Below are positions 32,836-42,229 of a stretch of 64,000 bases of DNA, in pieces. Source of the stretch: Blastomussa wellsi (Eukaryota; Cnidaria; Anthozoa; Scleractinia; Plerogyridae). The notes beneath the pieces were generated by a model. That model saw only the letters and a program-made list of their open reading frames with translations, ran no database searches and had not been told where the DNA came from. Positions within the stretch are counted from its first letter, which is position 1; each line of letters starts with the position of its first letter. Where the stretch lies: assembly GCA_947652115.1 (NCBI GenBank), contig OX393569.1:12532652-12596651 (forward strand). The letters are read 5' to 3'. The translations under genes were made by a program, and so were the position numbers.

Positions 32836-33796
32836 CGAACCTACCAGTAACAAAACTAGTATCATGAAAACTAAACTGCAAGAGCTCCTGACAGACCACC
32901 CCCACATTTCACCTGGAGAAGTTCTGAGCTTGCTTTCCTTTAGTGAAACGGAAATGGAGCTGGTTGAGAGTATGACCTCGAAGCAATGGAAATGTGAGGA
33001 GTGGTATCTGGACAAGGTAGGTTTCATCACAGCGTCAAAATGCAAGAGAGTCTTCACCAGGCAGGAGGCACTTGAGAGAAATGAAAGTGAAAATGTTGCA
33101 AAGCTGGTAGAAGATATTGCATTAGGCAAGACACCTCACATTAACGCTGATCAACAGCAAGAAATGGAACCACAAAATGCCAGGGAGTGGGGTTTATTTC
33201 ACGAGGAAAGTGCTCGCAGGGCATATCAGCGAGTTGTTAGCCATACCCACCACAAACTGGAACTGGTCTCTAAAGGCTTTCTCATTTCCAAGTCAAAGCC
33301 ATTCCTTGGCGCAAGTCTGGACAATATCCAGCAATGTCAGTGTTCTGATTTGTGTCCATTCAAAGTTGTGGAGTACAAATGCCCCTGGAAACACAGAGAT
33401 CTGCACCCAAAAGAAGCTTTCCTTACCCCAGAAATTGGTGGTGTTAAAGATGGAAGTAAGTTTGCTTTGAAGCCTACTTCAAAGCACTACTTTCAAGTTC
33501 AGCTTCAAATGTTTGTGAGTGGCCTGACTTTAGCTATTTTGGTTGTGTGGACAAAAAAAGGAATCTTTGTAGTTGAGGTCCCCTACAACCCAAGTTTCAT
33601 GTCCAAAGTATGTGAAAAACTGGAGAAGTTTTGGATTAGTAAGGTTCTCCCCTTTATGATGGCTGAAGTTTCCGGGACAATATTGCCAGGTACATGTACT
33701 CTTATTTCTCTTACTATTTTAGTATTTCATTTTTGTCAATCAAATAAGTACTCTTCATCTATAAACTCACAAATTAAATTTATCAACAGTCATTAA
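32714..33796 (+). CDS. YqaJ-type exonuclease domain segment
   Basis: The real domain begins near residue 85. KVGFITASKCKRV is the typical YqaJ start. WGLFHEESARRAYQ (Glu), PFLGASLDNIQ (Asp), VVEYKCPWKHRD (the ExK of PD-(D/E)xK nucleases) and YFQVQLQMFVSG (Gln) follow in order. This is the lambda-exonuclease/YqaJ fold that resects DNA 5' to 3'. In transposons it may assist strand processing or repair of excision sites (inference). All catalytic residues appear present. The last ~35 codons of the open frame lie in the following intron. Confidence 0.85.
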   Translation: MMSVLQKILIPTTKSTLDYPVILPLLKKLYYSPEADTDPCNEPTSNKTSIMKTKLQELLTDHPHISPGEVLSLLSFSETEMELVESMTSKQWKCEEWYLDKVGFITASKCKRVFTRQEALERNESENVAKLVEDIALGKTPHINADQQQEMEPQNAREWGLFHEESARRAYQRVVSHTHHKLELVSKGFLISKSKPFLGASLDNIQQCQCSDLCPFKVVEYKCPWKHRDLHPKEAFLTPEIGGVKDGSKFALKPTSKHYFQVQLQMFVSGLTLAILVVWTKKGIFVVEVPYNPSFMSKVCEKLEKFWISKVLPFMMAEVSGTILPGTCTLISLTILVFHFCQSNKYSSSINSQIKFINSH

Positions 33797-33900
33797 AAGC
33801 TTCAGCCAGTCACTGCACTTTGAACAGTTCTATCACAATTTTGTACTGTGCCTCCTCATGGGTTTAGAAGAACCTTATATTGCTATGGTTTTGCTTTTTA

Positions 33901-34227
33901 GATTTATCAGAGGAGGTATGCTGTGAATTAGACACCAGTTGCTCACAACAGAGCAGCTCTTCTCAGCTGCCCATGTCTGAAGTGAACAGAAACAGCACTT
34001 CCCCAGCTACTTCCCAAGAGACAACCTCTGCAGATGACAGGACTTTCCAAGGCAACAGCTGTCCTAGTCAATCAGATCAGGTTGTAGATTTATCACAGTG
34101 CAGTACCCCTGACACATCTCCAGAAAGTGTTCAACTTTCTGGTCTGCAAATCTACAAGGCAGATGTGCAAACTGTCCAGCCAGAGGAAATGATCACTGAC
34201 ACAATAGTTCTGTTTTTGTTCAAGTGA
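33901..34227 (+). CDS. Last exon of SAP-SWIM-YqaJ gene
   Basis: Follows a polypyrimidine tract and TTTTTAG acceptor. It reads DLSEEVCCELDTS and continues as a Ser/Thr/Gln-rich low-complexity tail to the TGA at 34,227. Assignment rests on splice site, frame and strand; the composition gives no domain. Confidence 0.5.
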   Translation, partial: DLSEEVCCELDTSCSQQSSSSQLPMSEVNRNSTSPATSQETTSADDRTFQGNSCPSQSDQVVDLSQCSTPDTSPESVQLSGLQIYKADVQTVQPEEMITDTIVLFLFK

Positions 34228-34555
34228 GTTGCTGATTTAGTGTATGTACTTCTTGTTGCTCATGCAGTATTACAGTTTCATTTTCAAGTGTGCATGCATG
34301 AAACCCCAACAGATATAAGCTGCTATAATGATGTTGTGTTGTGGTTTCAGGCAACTAAAATAAAAACAGAAAAATAAAATAAATAAAAAAAGTTAACTGA
34401 GGTATGCAGAACAGAGTAACTGTCCAGGAACAAGCTATTTTGAGCTGAACTATACATACAGAGTGAATAATTTATATAACACTGGTGCAACGTTAAATTG
34501 ATAATAACCACCAATGGATAGCAGTATTCTAGGTTTTTGCAACCACTCTTAGGAA
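34228..34555. other. Intergenic between the two convergent transposon genes
   Basis: AT-rich, with A-rich runs (34,366-34,395) that may hold polyadenylation signals (AATAAAATAAATAAA) for the plus-strand gene. Confidence 0.5.
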
Positions 34556-35339
34556 TTACGATTTATCTGTGCCTGCCTTTATTATGGATGGCTGTAAATT
34601 CACTAGTATTGCACAGACAGTGACAGCAGAGCTAATGTAAGGTTTACACGTAAGTGGAATAATTCCCCTTAAAAAATTAAATGATTTGAGTCGCTTTATT
34701 ATACGCTCAATATGAACCCTTGCAGTTGCAACCCGTCTTGTAGCAGTTGATGCTCTTGCAGAAACATTATTTTTGCGCATGATTGGGGGTGCAATAAGTA
34801 CAGTTTCACGCAAGGCTAGATAATCTTGTATGTTCAATCCCTTATCAGCCATTACAGCATCACCTGGCTGTAAGTGATCCAAGAAACCACTGGATTTTAC
34901 AATCTCCTTGTCACTGATACTGCCACTGTATAGTTTTGACACAAAATTAAAATGCAAAATGGGAGACTTTGAAATTAGTAACTTAAATGTATTCGAGGAC
35001 TTGTATTGACTGTACGTAGCTCTTTGGCTGGAGGGCTTGCAGGGTTTTTCAACATAGAATTCCGTACAATCTATTATTGCTCTTAGATTAGTTAAGGATT
35101 TTTTTTTTGAAACAGTGTGGTTTAGATACCCCAGTCAGATCATCTCTAGTCGAAAAGGGTAAAAGGAATTTCAATTCCTTTTCTAGAAACAAGACCCACA
35201 TAATAAATATTTGGCTTCCAGTTCCTGCAGTAATGCCAAATACATCACATAGCATTTCCAGACTTGGGTATCTTCTAAGTCGCACTAAGGTAAATACAAA
35301 TTGCTCTTTAGTTGTCAACTTGATTTGCTCTTGTCTTTT
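34556..35339 (-). pseudogene. DDE_Tnp_4 transposase exon (HTH + catalytic core), frameshifted
   Basis: From acceptor TTTTTCAG (35,340) the minus strand reads LTTKEQFVFTLVRLRR...MLCDVFGIT, the HTH_Tnp_4 region, through KPHCFKKK. At the A10 run (T10 at 35,099-35,108) the frame shifts by one. The next frame continues NLRAIIDCTEFYVEKP (first Asp), YSQYKSSNTFKLLI, GDAVMADKGLN (second Asp) and RVHIERIIKRLKSF (Glu), ending at 34,556. All three catalytic residues are present. This is the core of a THAP-linked DDE_Tnp_4/ISL2EU-like transposase. The single homopolymer indel could be a real mutation or a sequencing error. Confidence 0.85.
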
Positions 35340-35434
35340 CTGAAAAACAAAAAAATGTTGAATACTTATTCCTAAAGCATAAGAACGGCAGGGTGGACGT
35401 CTGGGCTGGAACTGAGATACAATATTACACTTAC

Positions 35435-35556
35435 CTTCAAGAACTTATCCTGTATTTTTCCTGTCTTGGTTTTTCGTGAACCCTTCCACATGTTCATCCG
35501 TTTACTCTTTTCTTCCACTTCACTGTAAATCAGCTCTAGACATCCCCTTGTCATTC
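35435..35556 (-). CDS. Transposase internal exon
   Basis: The acceptor ATATCATAG lies before 35,556 and the donor CTTGAAG|GTAAGT after 35,435. It reads MTRGCLELIYSEVEEKSKRM and WKGSRKTKTGK, the linker between the conserved TYHYTG motif and the HTH. Phase and order fit the gene. Confidence 0.65.
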
Positions 35557-35712
35557 CTATGATATGTAATTAAAAAGGTGGAAAAAGTAAACACTACTGC
35601 AATTACATAATTATAAGTGATGTTTTAGCTTTTGTATCAAACAGTGTTCGGCTGCTGCTGTTGTTTACACTATAATATATAATCAAGATACAAGTATTAC
35701 TATTTTTTTTAC

Positions 35713-35791
35713 CTGTGTAGTGGTAGGTTTTCTTCGGATTCATTACTCTCTCCATGAATAAATTCTTTAACAGTTCGTCCGTGCCTGAAGT
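35713..35791 (-). CDS. Transposase internal exon (TYHYTG motif)
   Basis: The acceptor TTACATCAG lies before 35,791 and the donor CACACAG|GTAAAA after 35,713. It reads TSGTDELLKNLFMER and PKKTYHYTG, a motif that in this transposase family precedes the HTH domain (F-Y-TG box). Confidence 0.65.
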
Positions 35792-35895
35792 CTGATGTAA
35801 AATAAACATACACAGCAGTATATCATACGTTACGAAAATAGCATCGAAACAAACAAGTAGGAAAATATGTTCAGTCTCTGAAAATGTCTCACTAA

Positions 35896-36886
35896 AGGTG
35901 GGCCCACACGAGGGGACATGTTGCAGGAAAATGTTGCAGCAACATGAAGCGGGGACAAAATCGCGTTAAGTGCACACTGAGGGGACATGTTGCAGGGATG
36001 TGTAGCAGGGACATGTAGCAGGGACCAAATCGCATAGTTTGCACACTTGTGAAAAAGCTGCCGGGACATGTTTCAGGGACATGTTGCAGCGACACATACT
36101 CTCGTGTGCGCTGACACTTTTTCACTTGTGCAACATCGAATTTGTGCAAAATTTGTCCCTGCAACATGTCGCACGGAGTTCAACTTGTTGAACTTCATGG
36201 GACATGTCGCAGCGACAGAACTTTGCGTGAAACGCCATGATCACCGTGTGCAAGGATGTGCAACATGTCCCTGCAGCTAAAACTGATATTTGAACCAATC
36301 AGACACAAGATCCAGCTTGCTTTGCGGAAGTGCATTTAGAAAAAAGATGGCGGCCGTTCACAGAGGAGTCCGTGATCGCGCTAGTAATTGGAATCACTGG
36401 GATAGAAACCGAAAACTGGTTGTTCTTTTGATGATGCTGCTCGATGATGAAGCTCCTATGATCCCATAAGATTGCATTTTCCTTAAAATGAGAAATAAGC
36501 ATACGAGTCTGGCTTACATTCCACGAGGTCTGACTGTTATTATCGGCAGGATCACCCAACTGGTGTTCTTCGATTGATTCATCACCGAGCACCGCCATCT
36601 TCATTTCCAGATATAAGTGACCAATGCATTGTGGTCTTTATTTCTTAAACTCTCGCATATTACCGTCGTTGTTTCACACGAGGGGGCATGTCCCTGCAAC
36701 ATTTACCAGGGACATGTTCCAGCTACATTTTCGTGTGTGTGTGCAAGTCTTAATCCTTTCCCTGACTCATGTCCCTGCTACACGTCCCAGTTACATGACC
36801 GCTAATGTGAACAGTTTATAAAAATGTTGCTGCTACATGTTGCAGCAACATGTTCCTGCGACATGTCCCCTCGTGTGAGCCCACCT
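35896..36886. mobile_element. PIF/Harbinger-type non-autonomous element (991 bp)
   Basis: Inverted termini AGGTGGGCCCACACGAGGGGACATG and CATGTCCCCTCGTGTGAGCCCACCT lie between TAA at 35,893-35,895 and 36,887-36,889, the 3-bp TWA target of PIF/Harbinger elements. The arms contain many GGGACATGTTGCAG units in both orientations. It is inserted in an intron, or at the exon edge, of the outer element's transposase gene. It carries one MADF/Myb-like exon. Confidence 0.85.
36299..36604 (-). CDS. MADF/Myb-like DNA-binding fragment inside the Harbinger-type element
   Basis: An ATG at 36,604 opens MKMAVLGDESIEEHQLG, then SWNVSQTRMLISHFKENAILWDHRS. The W...T..LI..F.EN..LWD pattern is the start of a MADF/trihelix (Myb/SANT-like) domain. 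Harbinger elements carry a separate Myb-like gene; a captured host exon is the alternative. Only the first helix region is clear before an apparent intron, and the rest of the domain is absent. Confidence 0.5.
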   Translation of the reverse strand: MKMAVLGDESIEEHQLGDPADNNSQTSWNVSQTRMLISHFKENAILWDHRSFIIEQHHQKNNQFSVSIPVIPITSAITDSSVNGRHLFSKCTSAKQAGSCV

Positions 36887-36902
36887 TAACTTGCGTGCTG
36901 CA

Positions 36903-37238
36903 TTATCTTAGTTGTTTTTCATCAGTTTGTGTGTGGACGTTGATTTGTGACTCCATCTTTTCAGGGAACTCGTCGGTTTGCTCTCCGAGTTCGAATTCAG
37001 GCGTGCTTTCTTCGTCATCATTTCTTTCTTCATCGGGCTCTCCTGAGCTCATCACTGGCTCTGTTGCCAGATCTAACAGGGCATTGGCAGCGGCATGTTC
37101 GTCTTTTGATTTTCCCGTTTGACGGTTAAGCGTCAACAGAGTTTTCGCTGCTGATCGTTCAAGGCAAATCTTCTTGCTTCGCTCTTTGTGAGCCTCTCGT
37201 TCACAAGATGCCTTTCGTTTACGATTGAGTCGTGATAC
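36903..37238 (-). CDS. Transposase exon 2 (basic/acidic linker)
   Basis: The acceptor CGTGCCCAG lies before 37,238. It encodes VSRLNRKRKASCEREAH, a coiled, basic region, then an acidic stretch (SGEPDEERNDDEEST). The open frame stops at 36,903 close to the Harbinger-type insertion, which makes the original donor hard to place. A Lys/Arg-rich segment after a THAP finger often serves as nuclear localisation signal or coiled coil. Confidence 0.6.
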   Translation of the reverse strand, partial: VSRLNRKRKASCEREAHKERSKKICLERSAAKTLLTLNRQTGKSKDEHAAANALLDLATEPVMSSGEPDEERNDDEESTPEFELGEQTDEFPEKMESQINVHTQTDEKQLR

Positions 37239-37306
37239 CTGGGCACGGAATGAAATTTTAACTGAAACGGCGAACAATATTAAAAAGCATAACTCGATGA
37301 ACTTAC

Positions 37307-37514
37307 CTTTTCCCTGCTAGCTATCTTTCGTACACACGAACGAGTCGCCGCGATGGCATGCCGTTATCCACCTCTGCCTCCGCTCCATTTGCCTCTTTGC
37401 GCCAGGAAAATGGAAGAAATTGACAGGATCGCCGTTTGCATTTCTTCTCCAGGATTCAGGGTATCTCGAATCATTTTTACAAGTACCATAAGCACACCTT
37501 TTAGTCGTGACCAT
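37307..37514 (-). CDS. Transposase exon 1 with partial THAP finger
   Basis: The ATG at 37,514 gives MVTTKRCAYGTCKNDSRYP...VNFFHFPG...RRQRWITACHRGDSFVCTKDS. The C-x4-C, Trp and spacing fit the first part of a C2CH THAP zinc finger, the DNA-binding domain of P-element-like and ISL2EU-like transposases. The frame hits TAG at ~37,317, and the expected downstream C-x2-H is missing before the donor AAAAG|GTAAGT (37,307). An internal deletion with frameshift is likely. Confidence 0.7.
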
Positions 37515-37814
37515 TTTGTTCGTACACTATTCGCAACATGTGCCCTCGCCGAATCTTCGAATTTCTGTCACATTCATGGCGTTGAAGTCGGTGTTATTCC
37601 TCTGCTATGGTATTCTGAACATAGAACTATTCGATTTTGAAAGATTTAAAGCGGAGAAAACTTTTAATAGCGAAGGGAATTCGAAATAGAGACTGGAAAA
37701 TTGCTACACGTATAGTACGTGCTTCAATTCGGATGTCCGAACTTTCGCGGTTTGTTTACGTCAAAAGTCACGTGACACTCCACGTGAAATCTAAGGCCGA
37801 AATGGTGAGTTGAG

Positions 37815-38440
37815 CAGACTGAATTTTTTCTTTATGCAACAGTCATGAAATGGCATCTAATAAATACAGACAATTCGAGCGCGAGAGCTGACCTGAATCC
37901 GTCCTAAATCCATGCATGGTCTCAAGCTCAGGAAGAAAGAAACGAGAGAACTTCTATTTGGTCAATATTTTACCAAACAACGGTTTTGCGCTACCAAAAT
38001 GAAGAAAAGAAAATGTAAAATCCGCCTTATTTTGAAAAAAAAATATGTCTGGATTTTTGAGAACGTGGTCAACCTTGAGCCAAAACTTTTTCGCCTGACT
38101 GCTGGCGCTTAAAATACCAGGGGGCTTAACGTCAACAAAGGTATCACCATACTGCCCTGGCACCTGGCTTTCAGCGCGTACCAAGTTGGGCACCAATGAT
38201 ACAAACCCAGGGGTGTGGGGTTGGTAGAAAAACTTAATTTTTAGTCTGAAAAGTTTTTTTTCTTGGCAGGAAGGTCTACATGGTCCCTGGGGCCAGGGTT
38301 AAGCACAACCAGTGACAGCCTACCACTCACAAGAAAGGTGGGTGTGCATGCTACCTGGTGACAGGTTGGCTGGGATTGATTGATTGGAAAAGCCTGTGTT
38401 TTTGATGGAAAATTCCCAGGCCGGTTTGTGTTACACGGTT
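37815..38440. other. Non-coding, nothing recognised
   Basis: Flanking DNA right of the nested transposons. A 66-codon ORF (37,912-38,112) is Lys/Arg-rich and featureless. Confidence 0.4.
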
Positions 38441-38457
38441 CTCATAAATCCAGTCAT

Positions 38458-38600
38458 ATATGAATATTAAATTAAATGAGTAAGGATTGAATTGAATGAA
38501 TATGAATATTAAATTAAATGAGTAAGGATTGAATTGAATAAAGATGGGTATTAAATTAAATGAGTAAAGATTGAATTGAACAAATATAGAAATATTGAAT
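38458..38600. repeat. ~55-60-bp tandem repeat, about 2.5 copies
   Basis: Units share GAATATTAAATTAAATGAGTAAG-GATTGAATTGAAT. A related single motif occurs at 25,975-26,010. Confidence 0.75.
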
Positions 38601-38883
38601 ATTGCTACATTTGGCTTGGCATACCAAAGCCCTTCGTTTTTCGTGCCAAGGCCCTGCCGGCTAAGAGAAACGAAAAGGGCTGTGGGGACGAAAATGTTTC
38701 AAACATAGTTGTCACAATATAATTTTGTTTTATCAACTAGGTTGATAATGTGAATTGGCCATAATACATCTTTTTTTCTGCGATACTCTAAAAAATGACC
38801 GGACAAAGAAATTTTCATCTTAGATTCTTCCAAATAGTAGGTCCATAGCATAATTTTACAGTTGTTACAAAACTGATAAAAAA

Positions 38884-39473
38884 ATTTGGCATGTACTAAA
38901 ACCCGAAACAACGAAACGAAACCACCATAACGAACCACCGAAACGACCAAAACCACAAAAACGATACGGCCGAAACCACCGAAACAATATTGAATAGTCC
39001 CCTTCGCGGCCTGGAAAAAGGACATTGAGCTCCCGTAAGTCTCGACAGTATTTGAAAAGCTTGGAGAGAAATCGATAACTTCCTTGGTATTGCTCGGATC
39101 CATAGTCTCCTTCGCAACCGTGTTTGGAATGCGTTGCGTGATATACGCCCCCCCCCCCCCCCCACAAAAAAAAAATGCTGCGAAGGGGACTGTTTTACGG
39201 GTGCGTTTACGGGTGGATCTAGATCAGGATCAGTGATCCGAGATCACTCAGATCATGTTGCATCAAAGGAACCGGCGAATCATTTCTCAGAGTGGATTCG
39301 CCGGCGCCTTTGATGCACCATGATCCGAGAGATCTCGGATCACTGATCGTGATCTAGATTATCCTAAAGGAACGCACCCGTTTTGGTGGTTTCGGCCGTA
39401 TCATTTTGGTAGTTTAGGTCGTTTCGTTTCGGTGGTTTCGTTTCACTGTTTCCGGTTTTAGTACATGCCAAAA
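38884..39473. mobile_element. TIR MITE with a nested palindromic MITE
   Basis: The termini TTTGGCATGTACTAAAACC and GGTTTTAGTACATGCCAAA are inverted. The arms are made of CGAAAC/CACC repeats (CCACCGAAACGACC and its complement). A second MITE at 39,198-39,380 splits the centre, and a C-run lies at ~39,150-39,164. No ORF is supported. Confidence 0.75.
39198..39380. mobile_element. 183-bp near-perfect palindromic MITE
   Basis: CGGGTGCGTT...AACGCACCCG; the arms match over most of their length (GATCAGTGATCCGAGATC, GCATCAAAGG, CCGGCGAATC). Inserted in the MITE at 38,884-39,473. Confidence 0.8.
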
Positions 39474-41339
39474 AATTCATCGCAATCCCAGCACGGTGCA
39501 CGGTGCATGACTATACAAGCACATATACAGTGGTCAATACTGCACGTTAAGACCTCTTCACATACAAGGATGTCACCTTCCTACAGCACACAAAGAGTGC
39601 TACATTCCAGTCCGGTCATTGTCGGGGAAGGTGCTTGCAAGCATCACCTCAACTTCCCCGTCAAAGAACTTGAGGCTGGAATGAGGCCCAACCCAAGCCA
39701 GGGACTGAACTCTTGTGCACATTATTCCTGCGGTATCAAAACTGCCAGAACTCTTGAAGTGCGATTTCCACGCATGAACAAGAGAGGTTGTGGTGTGTGA
39801 TGTAAATGTGTTTATGCAGAGGTGCATTGTCATTATTCAACACTACTCATAATGTACAATGCCAGTCACAATACAATTTTGAAAGTTTCTTTTTTTGATC
39901 GCTTAAACGTGAACCACTGTGTTACTGTGATCAGATTTCTACACCTTGCAATATTAGCCATATCATAGAAAATTCCACGTAAGATCAACTTTGTTTTGTC
40001 AAGTTTAAAAAAATCAGGGAACTGATGACGTTTTATATCAAATATACAAGAGATATTTGATTTGATTTGTAGCCCCCACCGGAACAATTTTCCAGGCCAA
40101 AAAGTCCACTTAACACGTTTCTAAATAACGCGGTATATTCATATGCACGCTTGTTTCGGCCATGGATGAAAGAACGAGGAATAGTCATGTAGCATGCCTT
40201 TTCCATGCTTGGGATTACTTGCTGGTGTTTGCCCTTTACATTCAAGGATAATATTCTTAGCATGACTTGTTTCACGCTTGGGTTTAATTTGTAGCCCGCT
40301 TGCTTCTGTTCTTGGCTAATGCGATGCAATTTTCCGCTCGACAGGTCATTTAGTGGAGTTGACAATAATATTGTCCACTCCTACGACTCGTTCGAGTTGT
40401 CAACTTGAGCAGCGCCCCTTGTGTAACTAATAAGATGTATTTTTCAAGTGGACAACGCTGTTTGTAGAGTCGAAACAGTTTGTCGACTTGTACGACTTGT
40501 AAAACATATTTGTCAACTCGTATCAAGTAGTGAGTATTGGACATGAGTGATTATAATAATAAAACTTACACTGCATTAACGATACTTTACAATTACAATG
40601 TTATTATTACTTGTGTTCAGTAAGTTCAATCACATTAAAATAAACAAAACAAAATAACCACCTACAACTAACTACAGGCGGTTTTCCTAATCACTGTAGA
40701 AACTCACATATAAAGAAAAAATAAATAAATAAGATAAAATGATAACAATAATATACAAGAACAACAGACATGACGAAAGCAGAAGAGTTTAGGTTTAGCT
40801 CAATGACTAATTTAGAAAAGGCAATAATTTGATCCTTTAATCCTTTAATCAATATACTCCTAAATCAGTTAGGAGTTTAAACAAAATATTGTAATAAAAG
40901 TTTATAAATATCTAAAGTATATGAATATAGGTATATGGAATAAAAATTTACTATAGATAAATAATAAATAAGTGAATAAATAGATGTGATTTCCTAAGAG
41001 TTATGACAATGACTTTATAACTGGAAGTGCCATGGCTTTAAATTTATCGAGAGAGTTTACCCGTGTTCATTGGCAACTTGTTCCAGTTATAGTCCCTGGA
41101 AAAAACGAGTATTTATACAAATTGTTGGATTCGCAAAGCTAGTAAAATGGTGATTAGTGTGACAGAGGAATACCCCGTTAATAGTGTGGAGTCAGTAAAA
41201 TCAGAAATTAGTAGATTTAAGTCGATGTTTATTCATAAGTGTTTGCATGCGATAATATTCTTATTCTATGGTATTCAGTCAGTGCTTATCAAGCTCGCGA
41301 AATCCTCGCTCGGTAACTTAGATAAGTGGTAGTAACCGC
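39474..41339. other. Non-coding, unidentified repeats
   Basis: Contains short GTCGACTTG/CGACTCG motifs around 40,380-40,520 and AT-rich sequence after 40,560. ORFs at 39,465-39,833 and 40,033-40,365 show no domain. No gene supported. Confidence 0.4.
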
Positions 41340-42080
41340 TTAAAATATGTCAGTTCCATAAAATCTCACTCCACGAGATTAGATTGTCCTTGTTACTAGC
41401 TTAGTAACTTAAGAAATAATTCAAATTACAAAAAGCCAACAGTAGTTTTCTTATCTGAAACAAGGTCGAACTTCTTGTAATTTTCAATGTTATCTAGGTT
41501 ACTTCTCGTACCTTTACTTGATATTTTCGCTTAGTCACAATTACTTTGTACTCTTGACGCACAGTGGTTTTACGGTGAACTTGTATACGTGTCTTGTTAA
41601 ATAATTTCTTTGTTAGTCATGGTGAACTTTGTACATTGCCAGATAATTTCTTTGTTACGTATGCTGACTAATGTTGTACCTTGTACTGGCACAACTCAGC
41701 TGATAGTTAATTTCTTTGTCGGATATACGCTTTGCATCAGTTTCCTTTCAAGGGGAGGAGTTTCTTACTTGTCAGTCTTTTAGCTCTTTTGTTGCACGCA
41801 TGGTTGTATTTACTTTGGACTTGTACTTTGTACTGTGGAAATCATATATAAGTAGTTGATCTTGTAACGTTTAGTCGATTACATCAAGGATTACATCGAC
41901 GACTAGAAGAGTGAAGTAATAAACTACTGTTGGACCCAAGTTATGTCTCTTCCTTGACGTCCGTAGTGAAGACCATTGAAGTAGATACTCGTGTACCAGG
42001 AATTCGTGACGAGATTCCGTTCCCGCAGGCAAAGCAGTGCTCTCCAGAGCTAGATTCCCCCAGTTTCAGTACAAGTGTCC
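41340..42080 (+). mobile_element. Possible solo LTR
   Basis: A TATA-like CATATATAAGTA (~41,848) is followed ~95 bp later by AATAAA (41,919), a promoter/polyadenylation arrangement typical of LTRs. Three copies of AATTTCTTTGTTA-like sequence lie upstream. No second LTR, primer-binding site or gag/pol is visible, and the borders are guesses. Confidence 0.3.
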
Positions 42081-42229
42081 GTTCAGTCCGAAATTTACAG
42101 TGATCCCAGGGAAAAACCTAACGTCACATTAGGTGATCTGTTGACTCCAGTTAAAAGTCTCACTTCAGGCGGAAAGAGGATGGCCACATCACCCGCATAG
42201 ATCTTATAAAACATGCTGACTTGAAGGAG

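Larger units (their letters stand above)
31967..34227 (+). pseudogene. SAP-SWIM-YqaJ gene of the outer transposon, frame-broken
   Basis: The gene starts at ATG 31,967 with a SAP motif (NVAELKKYLQERGVSERG), then hits TAA at ~32,060. Coding continues in a second frame (~32,082-32,233: PVDPNFEKD, IIHDMLIPNPFSV), a third (32,224-32,835, SWIM finger) and back in the first (32,714-33,796, YqaJ). An intron of ~210 bp (donor near CCAG|GTACAT at 33,690, acceptor TTTTTAG at 33,900) leads to a last Ser/Thr-rich exon ending at 34,227. At least three shifts or stops lie before the nuclease, so the copy is dead unless the breaks are assembly errors; one sits at an A6 run. Confidence 0.8.
26767..37807. mobile_element. 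THAP/DDE_Tnp_4 + YqaJ DNA transposon (ISL2EU-like), interrupted
   Basis: Termini CACCATTTCGGCCTTAGATTT and its complement at 37,787-37,807 extend as ~170-bp TIRs on the inner side (31,787-~31,965 and ~37,630-37,807). The element is bounded by the direct repeat AGTTGAG at 26,760-26,766 and 37,808-37,814. It encodes a plus-strand SAP-SWIM-YqaJ gene and a minus-strand THAP/HTH/DDE gene, a pairing known from eukaryotic ISL2EU/IS4EU-type transposons. A Ginger-like element is inserted after the first three bases of the left TIR, and a Harbinger-like element in the transposase gene. Without these it would be about 5 kb. Confidence 0.85.

Noticed and set aside
24876..38690. Inverted TCGTCCCCA-AGCCCTTTTCG pair as TIRs of a 14-kb element
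   Set aside because: Likely two independent fragments of a common dispersed repeat; no matching target duplication and the nested elements have their own well-defined ends.
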